Notes: generated by a model not told the origin, from the sequence alone. Shown: positions 17,756-26,886, numbered from the stretch's first letter. The stretch is 64,000 bases of DNA from an uncultured Lachnospiraceae bacterium (GCA_910579935.1 CAJTVQ010000006.1:68304-132303); one strand, 5' to 3'. Numbers and translations are program-made.

Positions 17756-19328
17756 TTGTCCATTTCGTGCAGTCCCATACATCGGTGGTCCAGTCGGCAT
17801 AGAAATCGGGTTCGTGGCAGACCATGAGGATGCTTCCTTTGTAGTCGGTGAGGGCGCGTTTCAGTTCGGCCTTGGCATCAGTATCCAGATGATTGGTCGG
17901 CTCGTCCAAAAGCAGTACGTTGGTTTCACGGTTGATGAGTTTGCATAACCGGACTTTTGCCTGTTCGCCGCCGCTCAGGACTTTGACTTTGCTTTCGATA
18001 TGTTTGGTGGTAAGCCCGCATTTTGCCAGTGCGGAGCGTACTTCGTACTGGGTAAAGGAGGGAAAATCCTGCCAGATTTCTTCGATACAGGTAGTGGAAA
18101 TGTTTTGGTCCGTTTCCTGTTCAAAATAACCGATGCTTAAGTAATCGCCCTGTTCCACCGAGCCGGAAAGGGCGGGAATCAGTCCGAGGATGCTCTTTAG
18201 CAGGGTGGATTTGCCGATGCCGTTGGCGCCTGTCAGCGCAATTTTCGCGCCCCGTTCCATTTCCAGATTTAAGGAAGAGGAAAGGGGATCGCCGTAACCG
18301 ATGATCAGGTCTTTGGTCTGGAAGATATATCTTCCGGGAGTGCGGGCTTCCTTAAAACGGAATTCCGGTTTGGGTTTTTCGGCGGCAAGTTCGATCACCT
18401 CCATTTTATCCAGTTTTTTCTGACGGGACATTGCCATATTGCGGGTGGCAACCCTTGCTTTGTTCCGTGCCACAAAATCTTTCAGATCGGCAATTTCTTT
18501 CTGCTGTCTGTTATAAGCGGCGGTAAGCTGGGCCTTTTTCATGGCATAGATTTCCTGAAATTTATCATAATCGCCTACGTAACGGTTTAATTCCTGGTTG
18601 TCCATATGGTAAATCAGGTTGACCACACTGTTCAGGAAAGGAATGTCGTGGGAGATCAGAATGAAAGCATTTTCGTAATCATTCAGGTAGCGTTTCAGCC
18701 ATTCGATATGTTCTGCATCCAGATAGTTGGTCGGCTCATCCAGCAGGAGAATATCCGGTTTTTCCAGCAAAAGTTTCGCCAGCAGTACCTTTGTTCTCTG
18801 TCCGCCGCTTAAATCGGACACGTCTTTGTCCAGCCCGTAAGGGATGGAAGCGTCGGTGGTTTTGCCAATCTCGGACAGACCTAAGGCTTTTGCCACCTCT
18901 TCCACTTTGGCGTCAATCAGGTAAAAGTCGTGCATGGTGAGCATGTCCTGAATCGTTCCCAGCTCTTCCATATACTGTTCCAGCTCTTCGGGGGAGGCGT
19001 CTGCCATTTTATCGCAAAGGGCATTCATTTCCGCTTCCATTTCAAAAAGATAGGAAAAGGCAGAGGAAAGGATGTCACGGACGGTCATTCCTTTTTCCAG
19101 TGCGGTATGCTGGTCCAGATAGCCTGTACGTACGTTTTTGGCCCACTCTATCTTTCCTTCATCGGGCGTAAGATGGCCGGTGATGATATTTAAGAAGGTG
19201 GATTTCCCTTCGCCGTTGGCGCCGACGAGTCCGATGTGTTCGCCCTTCAGGAGGCGGAAGGATACGTTGTTGAAGATGGCACGGTCACCGAAACCGTGGG
19301 TCAGGTTTTCTACATTAAGTATGCTCAT
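17742..19328 (-). CDS. ABC-F family ATPase (YbiT/EttA-type translation factor)
   Basis: ABC-F proteins are soluble twin-ATPases that bind the ribosomal E site; some rescue stalls and some protect against antibiotics. The 528-residue protein has two ABC domains with GANGEGKST and GANGIGKST Walker A motifs, signatures LSGGQ and LSGGE, and Walker B LLLDEPTN twice. A charged interdomain linker (about residues 240-330) precedes the second domain. No membrane segment is present. The full-length arrangement and lack of a long C-terminal extension fit the housekeeping YbiT-like group better than the Vga/Lsa type, but resistance cannot be excluded. It is transcribed from a good promoter at 19428-19400. 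Confidence 0.9.
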   Translation of the reverse strand: MSILNVENLTHGFGDRAIFNNVSFRLLKGEHIGLVGANGEGKSTFLNIITGHLTPDEGKIEWAKNVRTGYLDQHTALEKGMTVRDILSSAFSYLFEMEAEMNALCDKMADASPEELEQYMEELGTIQDMLTMHDFYLIDAKVEEVAKALGLSEIGKTTDASIPYGLDKDVSDLSGGQRTKVLLAKLLLEKPDILLLDEPTNYLDAEHIEWLKRYLNDYENAFILISHDIPFLNSVVNLIYHMDNQELNRYVGDYDKFQEIYAMKKAQLTAAYNRQQKEIADLKDFVARNKARVATRNMAMSRQKKLDKMEVIELAAEKPKPEFRFKEARTPGRYIFQTKDLIIGYGDPLSSSLNLEMERGAKIALTGANGIGKSTLLKSILGLIPALSGSVEQGDYLSIGYFEQETDQNISTTCIEEIWQDFPSFTQYEVRSALAKCGLTTKHIESKVKVLSGGEQAKVRLCKLINRETNVLLLDEPTNHLDTDAKAELKRALTDYKGSILMVCHEPDFYADWTTDVWDCTKWTTKVF

Positions 19329-19399
19329 GGGTAATTCCTCGCTGTTTTGGTATTTGCCGGAGGATACAGGTCGTAAGCGTCTCCGGCTTGACGAGTGTC

Positions 19400-19428
19400 A
19401 GTATAGCATAGCTTATTGGATGGTGCAA
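19400..19428 (-). promoter_or_regulatory. promoter of the ABC-F gene
   Basis: On the minus strand: TTGCAC (19428-19423), a 17-base spacer and TATACT (19405-19400), about 70 bases before the start codon. Confidence 0.7.
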
Positions 19429-19658
19429 TATGTTCTCCGGTTGGGTTTGGATTCCGGTTTCCAATGTAATTCCCTGCCGGATGTGGTCGTCGATTTATTG
19501 CAGGATATTCTTTAATGTGTTTTTGTTCATGTCCTTCCTTTCCTTTTATATTGCTTATACTTTAAATTCCTGACCTGCTATTAGTATAACGGAATATTTA
19601 TATAAAATCTTGACCACAAATATGATGTGTTAAGTTTTGTGTAGGTTGAAAAAAATGA

Positions 19659-19707
19659 TTGACATATAATCCCGTTTGTTTTATATTAGAAAAGAACATT
19701 TGTTCTT
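19659..19707 (+). promoter_or_regulatory. promoter and overlapping palindromic operator of the OpuC-like operon
   Basis: TTGACA (19659-19664), 17 bases and TATATT (19682-19687) make a near-consensus promoter. Immediately after the -10 box, the perfect palindrome AAGAACATTTGTTCTT (19692-19707) covers the expected start of transcription, a classic repressor position. The core GAAC-N4-GTTC also fits the Gram-positive LexA box, so the repressor's identity is open. Confidence 0.65.
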
Positions 19708-19746
19708 AGGTATTGCGCATCACAGATATGCAGAAATGAGGGAAAT

Positions 19747-20382
19747 ATGCAGATAATAAAGATATTGTGGGAAAGGCGGGAGTTTTTTCTTGTCTGTCTG
19801 CTGGAACACGTGAAAATATCGCTGACAGCAGTAGTATGTGCCGGAGTGCTGGGGATTCTGCTGGGAATTTTTATCAGCGGAAGGAAAAAGGCAGCGGCTG
19901 TGATCCTTGGGATGATTAACGTAATTTATACGGTGCCGTCCATTTCCCTTCTTGGATTTTTAATTCCGTTTACGGGTATCGGAAATAAGACGGCCGTGAT
20001 TGCGCTGACGGTCTATGGTCTGCTTCCTATTGTGAGGAATACCTACACGGGACTGGCGAATGTGGATGGCGGAATTCAGGAGGTGGCGGAAGGACTTGGA
20101 TCGGACAGGAAACAGATGCTGTTCCGGATACGGCTTCCTTTGGCCATTCCGGTGATCATCAGCGGTTTCCGCAATATGGTGGTTATGATCATTGCTATGG
20201 GAGGCATTGCTTCTTTCATCGGTGCGGGCGGACTCGGGGCTGCAATTTACAGGGGCATTACGACCTATAATATGACGTTGACGGCGGCAGGTTCCCTGCT
20301 GATTGCACTGCTTGCCCTGCTGAGTGACTGGCTGCTTTCCAGGGCGGAGAAGGCGGTGAACAGGAGGTATGGCATTGGATAA
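19747..20382 (+). CDS. OpuC-type osmoprotectant ABC transporter permease
   Basis: The membrane component of a glycine betaine/carnitine/choline-type importer, 211 residues. It has five or six membrane segments and the permease-ATPase coupling loop EVAEGLGSDRKQMLFRIRLPLAIPVIISG (about 112-140). The conserved GIASFIGAGGLGAAIYRGI segment follows. It overlaps the ATPase gene by 14 bases, showing translational coupling. Classical OpuC operons encode two permeases; only one is here, so it would have to form a homodimer. Confidence 0.9.
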   Translation: MQIIKILWERREFFLVCLLEHVKISLTAVVCAGVLGILLGIFISGRKKAAAVILGMINVIYTVPSISLLGFLIPFTGIGNKTAVIALTVYGLLPIVRNTYTGLANVDGGIQEVAEGLGSDRKQMLFRIRLPLAIPVIISGFRNMVVMIIAMGGIASFIGAGGLGAAIYRGITTYNMTLTAAGSLLIALLALLSDWLLSRAEKAVNRRYGIG

Positions 20383-21100
20383 GGTGATCGAGATACGGGA
20401 TTGTTCGGCGGGCTATGGGGAGAATAAAGTGCTGGCCCATGTTTCCTTAACGGTAGAAAGGGGGGAGTTCCTTGTTATCATCGGACCGTCGGGGTGTGGG
20501 AAAACCACCCTTTTGAAAATGATGAACGGGCTTGTGGTTCCGGTGGAAGGAGAGGTGGCAGTGAAAGGGGAACGGCTGACCGAATGCAATCTGGTTGCCA
20601 TGCGCAGACGGATCGGTTATGCAGTGCAGGGCGCCAAACTGTTTCCCCATATGACCGTGGAGGAGAATATATGTTATGTTACAGGGCTGGAAAGGAAGAT
20701 GACGCGGGAGGAAAAAAGGGCATTGACCTGCAAAATGCTGGATATGGTGCAGCTTCCACCGGAATTGGCAGTACGATTTCCAAGGCAGCTGTCGGGCGGG
20801 CAGCAGCAGAGAGTCGGGATTGCAAGGGCGATGGCGGCAGAACCGGATATCCTTCTGATGGACGAGCCTTTCGGGGCAGTGGATGAGATTACCCGAAAGG
20901 GACTGCAGGAGGAATTACTGGCATTACAGAAAAAGACGGGAATCACAATTGTATTTATTACCCATGACATCGGGGAAGCGTTCCTGTTAGGAAGCCGTAT
21001 CCTGATCATGAAAGACGGCAGTATTCTCCAGGAAGGAACGAAGGAGGAACTTATGGAACATCCGAAGGATGCATTTGTGAAACGGCTGCTTTGTTTATAA
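20369..21100 (+). CDS. OpuC-type osmoprotectant ABC transporter ATPase
   Basis: A 243-residue ABC ATPase. Walker A is GPSGCGKTT (about 37-45), the signature is LSGGQQQR, Walker B is ILLMDEPF and the switch His is in THDIGEA. QGAKLFPHMTVEENI is the Q-loop region typical of quaternary-amine transporters. It ends shortly after the ABC domain and lacks the CBS pair that senses ionic strength in OpuCA, so regulation must differ. The start overlaps the permease gene. It is followed by the binding-protein gene after 67 bases. Confidence 0.9.
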   Translation: MALDKVIEIRDCSAGYGENKVLAHVSLTVERGEFLVIIGPSGCGKTTLLKMMNGLVVPVEGEVAVKGERLTECNLVAMRRRIGYAVQGAKLFPHMTVEENICYVTGLERKMTREEKRALTCKMLDMVQLPPELAVRFPRQLSGGQQQRVGIARAMAAEPDILLMDEPFGAVDEITRKGLQEELLALQKKTGITIVFITHDIGEAFLLGSRILIMKDGSILQEGTKEELMEHPKDAFVKRLLCL

Positions 21101-21167
21101 TGAATATGTCATGCTATTTTACGGATAAAACCGGACAAATACGGGAAAGATAAGAAGGGTGAAGAAA

Positions 21168-22088
21168 ATGGAAAAAAAGATAGTTGGAAAGAACAGAGTG
21201 ATAAAAAGGGGAATCCTGCTGCTGGCATTGGGATGTATGCTGTCCGCCATATGCGGATGCGGGAAAAAAGAAACCATAAAGATCGCCTCCAAACCCATGA
21301 CGGAGCAGTATATCCTGACGGAAATCATTGCACAGCTCATTGAAGCGGAAACGGATTATGAGGTAGAGATTACCAAAGGAGTGGGAGGCGGCACGACCAA
21401 TATTCATCCGGCGCTTGCCAAAGGAGAGTTTGATCTATATCCGGAATATACAAGAACAGCCTGGCTGAATGTATTGAAAAAAGAGGAAATGGAAAAGGAT
21501 GATGCAAAGCTGTATGACGCGCTGCTGGAGGAATATGATGCCATGGGACTGACATGGACGGGACTGTATGGATTTTCCAATACATATGGTTTGGCAGTGA
21601 GACAGGAGACGGCAGATGAATACGGACTATCTACCTATTCGGATTTGGCAGCTGCTTCCCCGCAGCTGGTTTTTGGGGGAAATCCGGACTATATTGAGCT
21701 GGAAACGGGATATCCCAGACTTTGTGCTGCTTATGGGATGCAGTTTAAGGATACCATGCAAATGGAGATTGCATTGAAGTATGAGGCGCTGAAGAATAAG
21801 GAAGTGGATGTGGTAAACGCGTTTACCACGGATGCGCAGCTTGCAGCCAATCAGTTAGTGCTGCTTACCGATGACAGCGGTTTTTTTGAAACTTTTGAAG
21901 CGGGTACGATCGTCAGAAAAGATACTCTTGAGGAGTATCCGGAACTGAAAGGGGTATTGGAAAAACTGAACGGGATGATTTCCGAAGGGGAAATGCAGCG
22001 GATGAATTATGAGGTGGAGGTCAGCGGGAAGGAAGATAAAGAAGTAGCACGGCAGTTTTTAGTGGAAAAGGGACTGCTGAATCCTTAG
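21168..22088 (+). CDS. OpuC-type osmoprotectant-binding lipoprotein
   Basis: The substrate-binding part of the importer, about 306 residues. A lipoprotein signal ends in the ICGC region near residue 29. The mature protein starts IKIASKPMTEQYILTEI and has the VGGGTTNIHPALAKGEFDLYPEYT-type motif near residue 85, diagnostic of the quaternary-amine-binding family. ATG 21168 follows an AAGG site; GTG 21159 is an alternative. It completes a three-gene operon with permease and ATPase. The ligand (betaine, choline, carnitine or proline betaine) is not resolved by eye. Confidence 0.9.
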   Translation: MEKKIVGKNRVIKRGILLLALGCMLSAICGCGKKETIKIASKPMTEQYILTEIIAQLIEAETDYEVEITKGVGGGTTNIHPALAKGEFDLYPEYTRTAWLNVLKKEEMEKDDAKLYDALLEEYDAMGLTWTGLYGFSNTYGLAVRQETADEYGLSTYSDLAAASPQLVFGGNPDYIELETGYPRLCAAYGMQFKDTMQMEIALKYEALKNKEVDVVNAFTTDAQLAANQLVLLTDDSGFFETFEAGTIVRKDTLEEYPELKGVLEKLNGMISEGEMQRMNYEVEVSGKEDKEVARQFLVEKGLLNP

Positions 22089-22160
22089 GAACGGTTCTGT
22101 AGCGGTCGGAGTGCTTTGCGATACACTTCAGGGCTGGTCAGGTACAGATGCACAGGTATG

Positions 22161-22203
22161 CGGAGCGTAGAATTTGTCAGAAATGAAAGGATTCTACGCT
22201 CCG
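22161..22203 (+). terminator. hairpin after the OpuC-like operon
   Basis: A 13-bp perfect inverted repeat (CGGAGCGTAGAAT with its complement) and a 17-base loop. There is no U-tract, so it may be a weak or factor-aided terminator or an mRNA-stabilising hairpin. Confidence 0.45.
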
Positions 22204-22265
22204 ATGGTTTATAAAGACCGTTTCATCATGCATAATGGAAGCAGGAGGCAGGAAGGAGGAGAAAA

Positions 22266-22871
22266 TTGAATCAGGATAAGATCGGTAAATTTATTGCAAG
22301 AGAACGGAAAGCGAAATGCCTTACCCAGAGACAACTGGCGGAAAAGTTAAATATCAGTGATAAAACCGTTTCCAAATGGGAATGCGGAAAAGGGCTTCCG
22401 GAAGTGATGTTCATGCTTCCTTTATGTGGAATATTGGGAATCAGTGTAAATGAACTGTTGTCTGGAGAAAGGGTTTCGCAGGAAGAGTATCAAAAGAAAG
22501 CGGAGGAGAATATGATGAATCTGGTCAGGGAAAAAGAGGAAAGCAGGAAAAAGATTATTTTATCGGTCATTGTGGTAGCGATGGGGCTTATGGCAGCAAT
22601 TCCGCTGATCATTTCGGCACAGATATTTGAAATGTCTGCCGGGACAAGGATTATGCTGATCGGGATTGCATTGGTAGTCATGTTTGCAGGTATCGGCGTG
22701 GCCTGTGTGCTGGACAGGGATGCGGGTGCGTTTGAATGCCCTGAATGCCGCAGCAGGTTTGTGCCGGATATGGGGGCGTATCTGATGGGACCCCATACTA
22801 TTACCAGGAGAAGATTAAAATGTCCGGATTGCGGAAAGATGAGTTATTGTAAACATGTGTTATCGAAATGA
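22266..22871 (+). CDS. XRE-family regulator with membrane segments and zinc ribbon
   Basis: A 201-residue protein. Residues 5-60 are an XRE-type helix-turn-helix (LTQRQLAEKLNISDKTVSKWECGKGLPEV). Two hydrophobic segments follow, about 97-119 and 127-147. The C-terminus is a zinc-ribbon with CPECRSRF and CPDCGKMSYC. The start is TTG 22266 with a strong GGAGGAG site; no ATG fits. A DNA-binding head tied to the membrane and a Cys4 tail suggests sensing of an envelope or redox/metal signal, which is inference. It may regulate its own region; it is separated from the OpuC genes by a hairpin. Confidence 0.8.
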   Translation: MNQDKIGKFIARERKAKCLTQRQLAEKLNISDKTVSKWECGKGLPEVMFMLPLCGILGISVNELLSGERVSQEEYQKKAEENMMNLVREKEESRKKIILSVIVVAMGLMAAIPLIISAQIFEMSAGTRIMLIGIALVVMFAGIGVACVLDRDAGAFECPECRSRFVPDMGAYLMGPHTITRRRLKCPDCGKMSYCKHVLSK

Positions 22872-22925
22872 TTTTTATCAATTTGTAATAGTTCAGTTAG
22901 CAATGTCATTTAGTTAGAACTTTCT

Positions 22926-23064
22926 AAAGAACAGTTACTATTCACAGCTTTCAGCTGCTCATAGTAACGGCCTTTGCGCATGAAAAGTCGCCTGCGGCGA
23001 GGCGCAAAGGCTTGAACAATCTACTGTATATGCGCATTTCGACTGTGACCAGTAACAAAGAACA
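22926..23064. repeat. MITE-like family A, copy 2 (123 bp) with 8-bp target duplication
   Basis: The element at 22934-23056 is in inverted orientation relative to copy 1. The ends are GTTACTATTCACAG and CTGTGACCAGTAAC. The direct repeat AAAGAACA flanks it at 22926-22933 and 23057-23064. The interior matches copy 1 closely but lacks about 20 bases. Confidence 0.85.
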
Positions 23065-23346
23065 CTGTTTTTTGCTAAAATATATTTTACATTTTCGTAA
23101 CTGTATGCTAAAATATAAATACACTAATTTCTGACATGCAATTCTAAGAGAATATGATTCACACATAGTCTTGTAAGAAATCCATGTTTTACAACTGAAA
23201 ATAAGACAGGGGTTTTCAAAGACACTGTGGAATGTCTCATGCGGAAAAGCATGGGCTGTTTTCTGTAAGTACCGGATGCTCCTGTAAAGGAGGGTCTATG
23301 GGTCAAAGGAAGAACAGATGACATATCCTGTCTGATAGACAATCGT

Positions 23347-24114
23347 ATGGATCTTTATGAGCAGCAATCCACATATTGTCCCAACATGCCGATGCGGGAA
23401 CTAATGTATGTCAGCAGATTATATGAGAAAGAGCTGAAAGATAAGAATTTATATTCTACTGCTTTGGTGAAGGTTCCGGCTCCTCAATTTATTGTCTTAT
23501 ATAATGGAACAAAGAAGATGCCGGAACAGCAGATATTGAAATTGTCAGATGCATTTATGGCAGAGGAAAAAGAGCCGAATCTGGAACTCAGGGTGACGAT
23601 ATTGAATATTAATCCGGGTATGAATGCCGGATTGCTGAGTAAGTGCAGGACATTGAAAGATTATGTGGCTTATGTGGAAAAAGTAAGGAAATACGGGAAA
23701 AATATGCCAACGGATGAAGCAGTGGAGTTGGCGGTCAAGGAGTGTATTGAGAAGGGAATTTTGGCGGAATTTTTGACGGTGTACAGAGCGGAGGCGGTGC
23801 AGTTGAGTATATTTGAGTATGATCAGGAAAAGCATATGAGATGTATTGAAGACGCAGCACGTGAGGCAGGCCGTGAGGAAGGTCGTAAAGCGGGCCGTGA
23901 GGAAGGTCGTAAAGCGGGCCGTGAGGAAGGTCGTAATGCGGGCCGTGAAGAAGGTCGTAAGGCAGGACGCGAAGAGGGAAGGGCGGAGGAACGGCGGAAT
24001 ACGGAAATGGAACGTAAAAGAGCGGAAAGAGCAGAGAGAGAACTGGAAGAATTAAAAAAAGAACTCACGCTGCTAAAAGAAAAGGTAAATTTTTCGGTTA
24101 ACTCAGGAGATTAG
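23347..24114 (+). pseudogene. Rpn-family (PD-(D/E)XK) nuclease/transposase-like protein, N-terminally truncated
   Basis: Rpn proteins are recombination-promoting nucleases of the YhgA/transposase-31 type. The 255-residue product starts inside the domain: YEQQSTYCPNMPMREL aligns with the middle of family members, and the usual N-terminal part with nuclease residues is missing. VPAPQFIVLYNGTKKMPEQQILKLSDAF, and the LNINPGMN and CRTLKDYVAYVEKVR segments, are family hallmarks. The C-terminus holds five tandem GREEGRKA octapeptides and a Lys/Glu helix. The stop codon is formed at the junction with a MITE-like element (24113), so the 3' end may also be altered. Nuclease activity is unlikely. Confidence 0.65.
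23869..23988 (+). repeat. five tandem 24-bp repeats in the Rpn-like gene
   Basis: Each unit encodes GREEGRKA; the first two units are identical and the later ones diverge. Changes in unit number would keep the frame. Confidence 0.9.
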
Positions 24115-24269
24115 GAACTGTTAAGAAATAAATCTTTACATTTGACTTGTCTGAGTCCGCAAATGCCACGTTGTCATCAGTCGTCGATGCCCGCATCGAC
24201 TCCATCTTCCGCCTTGCCTTTGTGAACTCATCCTGCGTCAAAGTGTAAAGTTATTTCTTAACAGTTCCT
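24113..24269. repeat. MITE-like family B, complete copy (157 bp)
   Basis: Exact 19-bp terminal inverted repeats (AGGAACTGTTAAGAAATAA and its complement) are extended imperfectly by TCTTTACA.TTTGAC. The flanks suggest a TA or TTA target duplication. It has no coding capacity. It abuts the stop of the Rpn-like gene. Partial copies are at 34426-34480 and 44083-44126. Confidence 0.85.
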
Positions 24270-24461
24270 TAGCATGGAATGGGGAAACACAGGTGATTCG
24301 GGGAGAGAATGCGGATGGTGCATTATCATCTTATTCCGTGTTTGTTTATCGTGATAAATAATTCAGACAGGTAAGTGTGAAGACCCTAGATAGAATAATA
24401 TCATATAATTTTATGTTATAACAGATATAATATATATTGATTTTACTTATGGAGTGATTTC

Positions 24462-24581
24462 ATGTATAATCAAAATGTAAGAAGCAGGGTATCCGGAAAC
24501 GGAAAAAAAGCGCGGCAGAGAACGCCGGAAGGAAGGCCCTGCAGGGAGTACAAAAATAAGACAGGTATTAGTCATAAGTAA
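24462..24581 (+). CDS. possible 39-residue basic peptide upstream of purA
   Basis: ATG 24462 follows GGAGTG at good distance and opens 39 codons to TAA 24579-24581. The product is basic (RSRVSGNGKKARQRTPEGR) and unlike anything recognised. It ends 18 bases before purA and could be a leader or chance frame. Confidence 0.25.
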   Translation: MYNQNVRSRVSGNGKKARQRTPEGRPCREYKNKTGISHK

Positions 24582-24599
24582 CACAGGAGGAATGGAATC

Positions 24600-25892
24600 A
24601 TGGTTAAAGCGGTAGTTGGAGCAAACTGGGGCGATGAAGGAAAAGGAAAGATTACGGATATGCTGGCTGAGAAGGCAGATATTATCATCCGTTTTCAGGG
24701 GGGTGCCAATGCAGGTCATACCATTGTAAACGATTACGGAAAGTTTGCGCTGCATACGCTGCCGTCAGGTGTATTTTACGGTCATACCACCAGTATAATC
24801 GGTAACGGGGTGGCGCTGAATATTCCGGTGCTTTTTGAGGAGATCAAATCGATTACGGACAGGGATGTGCCGATGCCGAAACTGCTTGTGTCGGACAGGG
24901 CGCAGATTGTGATGCCTTACCATATCCTGTTTGACCAGTACGAGGAAGAACGGCTGGGTGGGAAATCCTTTGGCTCTACCAAGTCGGGTATTGCGCCTTT
25001 TTATTCGGATAAATATGCCAAAATCGGCTTTCAGGTCAGTGAATTGTTTGATGAGGAACGGCTGAAGGAAAAAGTGTTCCGGACAGTGGAAATGAAAAAT
25101 GTGCTTTTGGAGCATTTGTACCATAAGCCGTTATTGAATTCGGAAGAAATGCTGGAAACGCTGCACGGATACAGGGAGATGATAGCGCCATATGTATGCG
25201 ACGTGTCCGCATATCTGGATAAAGCGCTGAAGGAGAATAAGACCATATTGCTGGAGGGACAGCTGGGTACATTAAAAGATCCGGATCACGGAATTTACCC
25301 CATGGTCACGTCTTCTTCTACACTGGCAGCATACGGTGCCATCGGTGCAGGACTTCCGCCGTATGAGATAAAGGAAATTTATACCGTATGCAAAGCATAT
25401 TCTTCCGCAGTAGGGGCCGGCGCTTTCGTATCGGAAATCTTCGGTGAGGAAGCGGATGAACTCAGGCGCCGCGGCGGTGACGGCGGAGAGTACGGGGCAA
25501 CCACGGGACGTCCGCGCCGGATGGGGTGGTTTGACTGTGTGGCTTCCAAATACGGGTGCAGATTGCAGGGGACTACGGATGTGGCGTTTACGGTACTGGA
25601 TGTTCTTGGCTATCTGGACGAAATTCCGGTCTGTGTTGGTTATGAAATAGACGGGGAAGTGACAATGGATTTCCCCGTGACGGCGAAGCTGGAAAAAGCA
25701 AAACCGGTACTGGAGACGCTTCCGGGCTGGAAATGCGACATCCGCGGAATCAGAAATTATGAAGATTTACCGGAGAACTGCAGAAAATATGTAGAGTTTA
25801 TTGAAGAACAGATTGGTTATCCGGTGACCATGATAAGCAACGGGCCTTCCAGAAGCGATATCATTTACAGGGAAAGTCCTTTTAAGAAATAG
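24600..25892 (+). CDS. purA: adenylosuccinate synthetase
   Basis: PurA joins IMP and aspartate using GTP, the first committed step to AMP. The 430-residue protein starts MVKAVVGANWGDEGKGKITDML, with the GDEGKGK P-loop containing the catalytic Asp. It continues with FQGGANAGHTI, FGSTKSGIAP and the C-terminal guanine-recognition region ISNGPSRSD. GGAGGAATGG precedes ATG 24600. The LysR-type gene begins almost immediately after it, so co-transcription is likely. No purine riboswitch was recognised in the 330-base upstream gap, which holds only AT-rich sequence and a small possible ORF. Confidence 0.97.
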   Translation: MVKAVVGANWGDEGKGKITDMLAEKADIIIRFQGGANAGHTIVNDYGKFALHTLPSGVFYGHTTSIIGNGVALNIPVLFEEIKSITDRDVPMPKLLVSDRAQIVMPYHILFDQYEEERLGGKSFGSTKSGIAPFYSDKYAKIGFQVSELFDEERLKEKVFRTVEMKNVLLEHLYHKPLLNSEEMLETLHGYREMIAPYVCDVSAYLDKALKENKTILLEGQLGTLKDPDHGIYPMVTSSSTLAAYGAIGAGLPPYEIKEIYTVCKAYSSAVGAGAFVSEIFGEEADELRRRGGDGGEYGATTGRPRRMGWFDCVASKYGCRLQGTTDVAFTVLDVLGYLDEIPVCVGYEIDGEVTMDFPVTAKLEKAKPVLETLPGWKCDIRGIRNYEDLPENCRKYVEFIEEQIGYPVTMISNGPSRSDIIYRESPFKK

Positions 25893-25912
25893 AGATGGGG
25901 GAAAGTCCGTAC

Positions 25913-26806
25913 GTGACAAATAATCTGGAATACTATAAAGTTTTCTATTATGTGGCAGAGTGTAAAAGCCTGACACTGGCTGCGGCTCGGCTTTCCATAT
26001 CCCAGCCGGCAGTGAGTCAGTCAGTCCGGCAGCTGGAACAGGAGGTGGGTGCGAAGTTATTCGTGCGCACCTCCAAAGGCGTAAAGCTGACGCCGGAAGG
26101 GGAACTGCTTTTTTCCTATGTATCCAAGGGATATGAGCAGATTGAGATGGGAGAAAAAAAGCTGGCGCAGATGATGAATCTGGAATTGGGAGAGCTTCAT
26201 ATCGGCGCCAGCGATATGACGCTGCGGTTTTATCTGCTTCCTTATTTGGAACAGTTTCATGAGAAATATCCGAAGATACGTGTGGTGGTATCCAATGCAC
26301 CGACACCGGAAACGCTGCGGTATTTACAGGAGGGGAAGATTGATTTCGGCATAGTGAGTACGCCGTTTGGGGAAACAGCGGGAATCCGCGCGGTGAAGGT
26401 AAAGGAAATCGAGGATGTGTTTGTGGCGGGGCTGAAATTCATTCCCTATAAAAATAAGATGCTGGATTTGCAGGAGCTGGAAAAACTGCCGCTGATTTCT
26501 TTGGAAAAGAATACCAGTACAAGGCGTTATATGGATGATTTTTTGGAAAAAAACGGTGTCGTGATGCATCCGGAATTTGAACTTGCCACCAGTGATATGA
26601 TTGTGCAGTTTACACTCCGCAACCTTGGGGTGGGCTGTGTAATGAAGGAGTTTGCGGCAGAGTATTTGGAATCCGGAAAATTGTTTGAACTGCGGTTCAA
26701 TAAGATTATTCCGAAGCGGAATTTCTGTGTGGTGACGGACAGCAGGAATCCTTTATCGGCGGCAGGACGGAAATTGTTAGAGCTGATTCATCCCGTACAG
26801 GGATAG
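25913..26806 (+). CDS. LysR-family transcriptional regulator
   Basis: A 297-residue LysR-type regulator. The winged HTH is at residues 5-60 (YYKVFYYVAECKSLTLAAARLSISQPAVSQSVRQLE), followed by the linker helix and a periplasmic-binding-like effector domain (LHIGASDMTLRFYLLPYL onward). GTG 25913 gives the typical MTNNLEYYKVFYYVA entry; ATG 25895 is an in-frame alternative right after the purA stop. Its closeness to purA suggests shared transcription rather than a divergent target, unusual for LysR regulators. The effector and targets are unknown. Confidence 0.88.
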   Translation: MTNNLEYYKVFYYVAECKSLTLAAARLSISQPAVSQSVRQLEQEVGAKLFVRTSKGVKLTPEGELLFSYVSKGYEQIEMGEKKLAQMMNLELGELHIGASDMTLRFYLLPYLEQFHEKYPKIRVVVSNAPTPETLRYLQEGKIDFGIVSTPFGETAGIRAVKVKEIEDVFVAGLKFIPYKNKMLDLQELEKLPLISLEKNTSTRRYMDDFLEKNGVVMHPEFELATSDMIVQFTLRNLGVGCVMKEFAAEYLESGKLFELRFNKIIPKRNFCVVTDSRNPLSAAGRKLLELIHPVQG

Positions 26807-26886
26807 GCGGATGGGGAAGTAAACGGAATGGTTCGTTTTGCAAATACCGTGACTGCGGCCCGAAGTATGCAGGATGAGAGAAAGGC

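Noticed and set aside
19498..19533. Minus-strand 11-codon peptide with a ribosome-binding site upstream of the ABC-F gene, as a possible attenuation leader
   Set aside because: The likely promoter at 19428-19400 lies between it and the ABC-F gene, so it would not be on the transcript.
23869..23988. Regular 24-bp repeats as a CRISPR array
   Set aside because: The units are tandem without spacers and keep a coding frame.
24270..24599. Purine riboswitch before purA
   Set aside because: I could not find the conserved junction sequences or a paired three-way fold; the gap is mostly AT-rich sequence.
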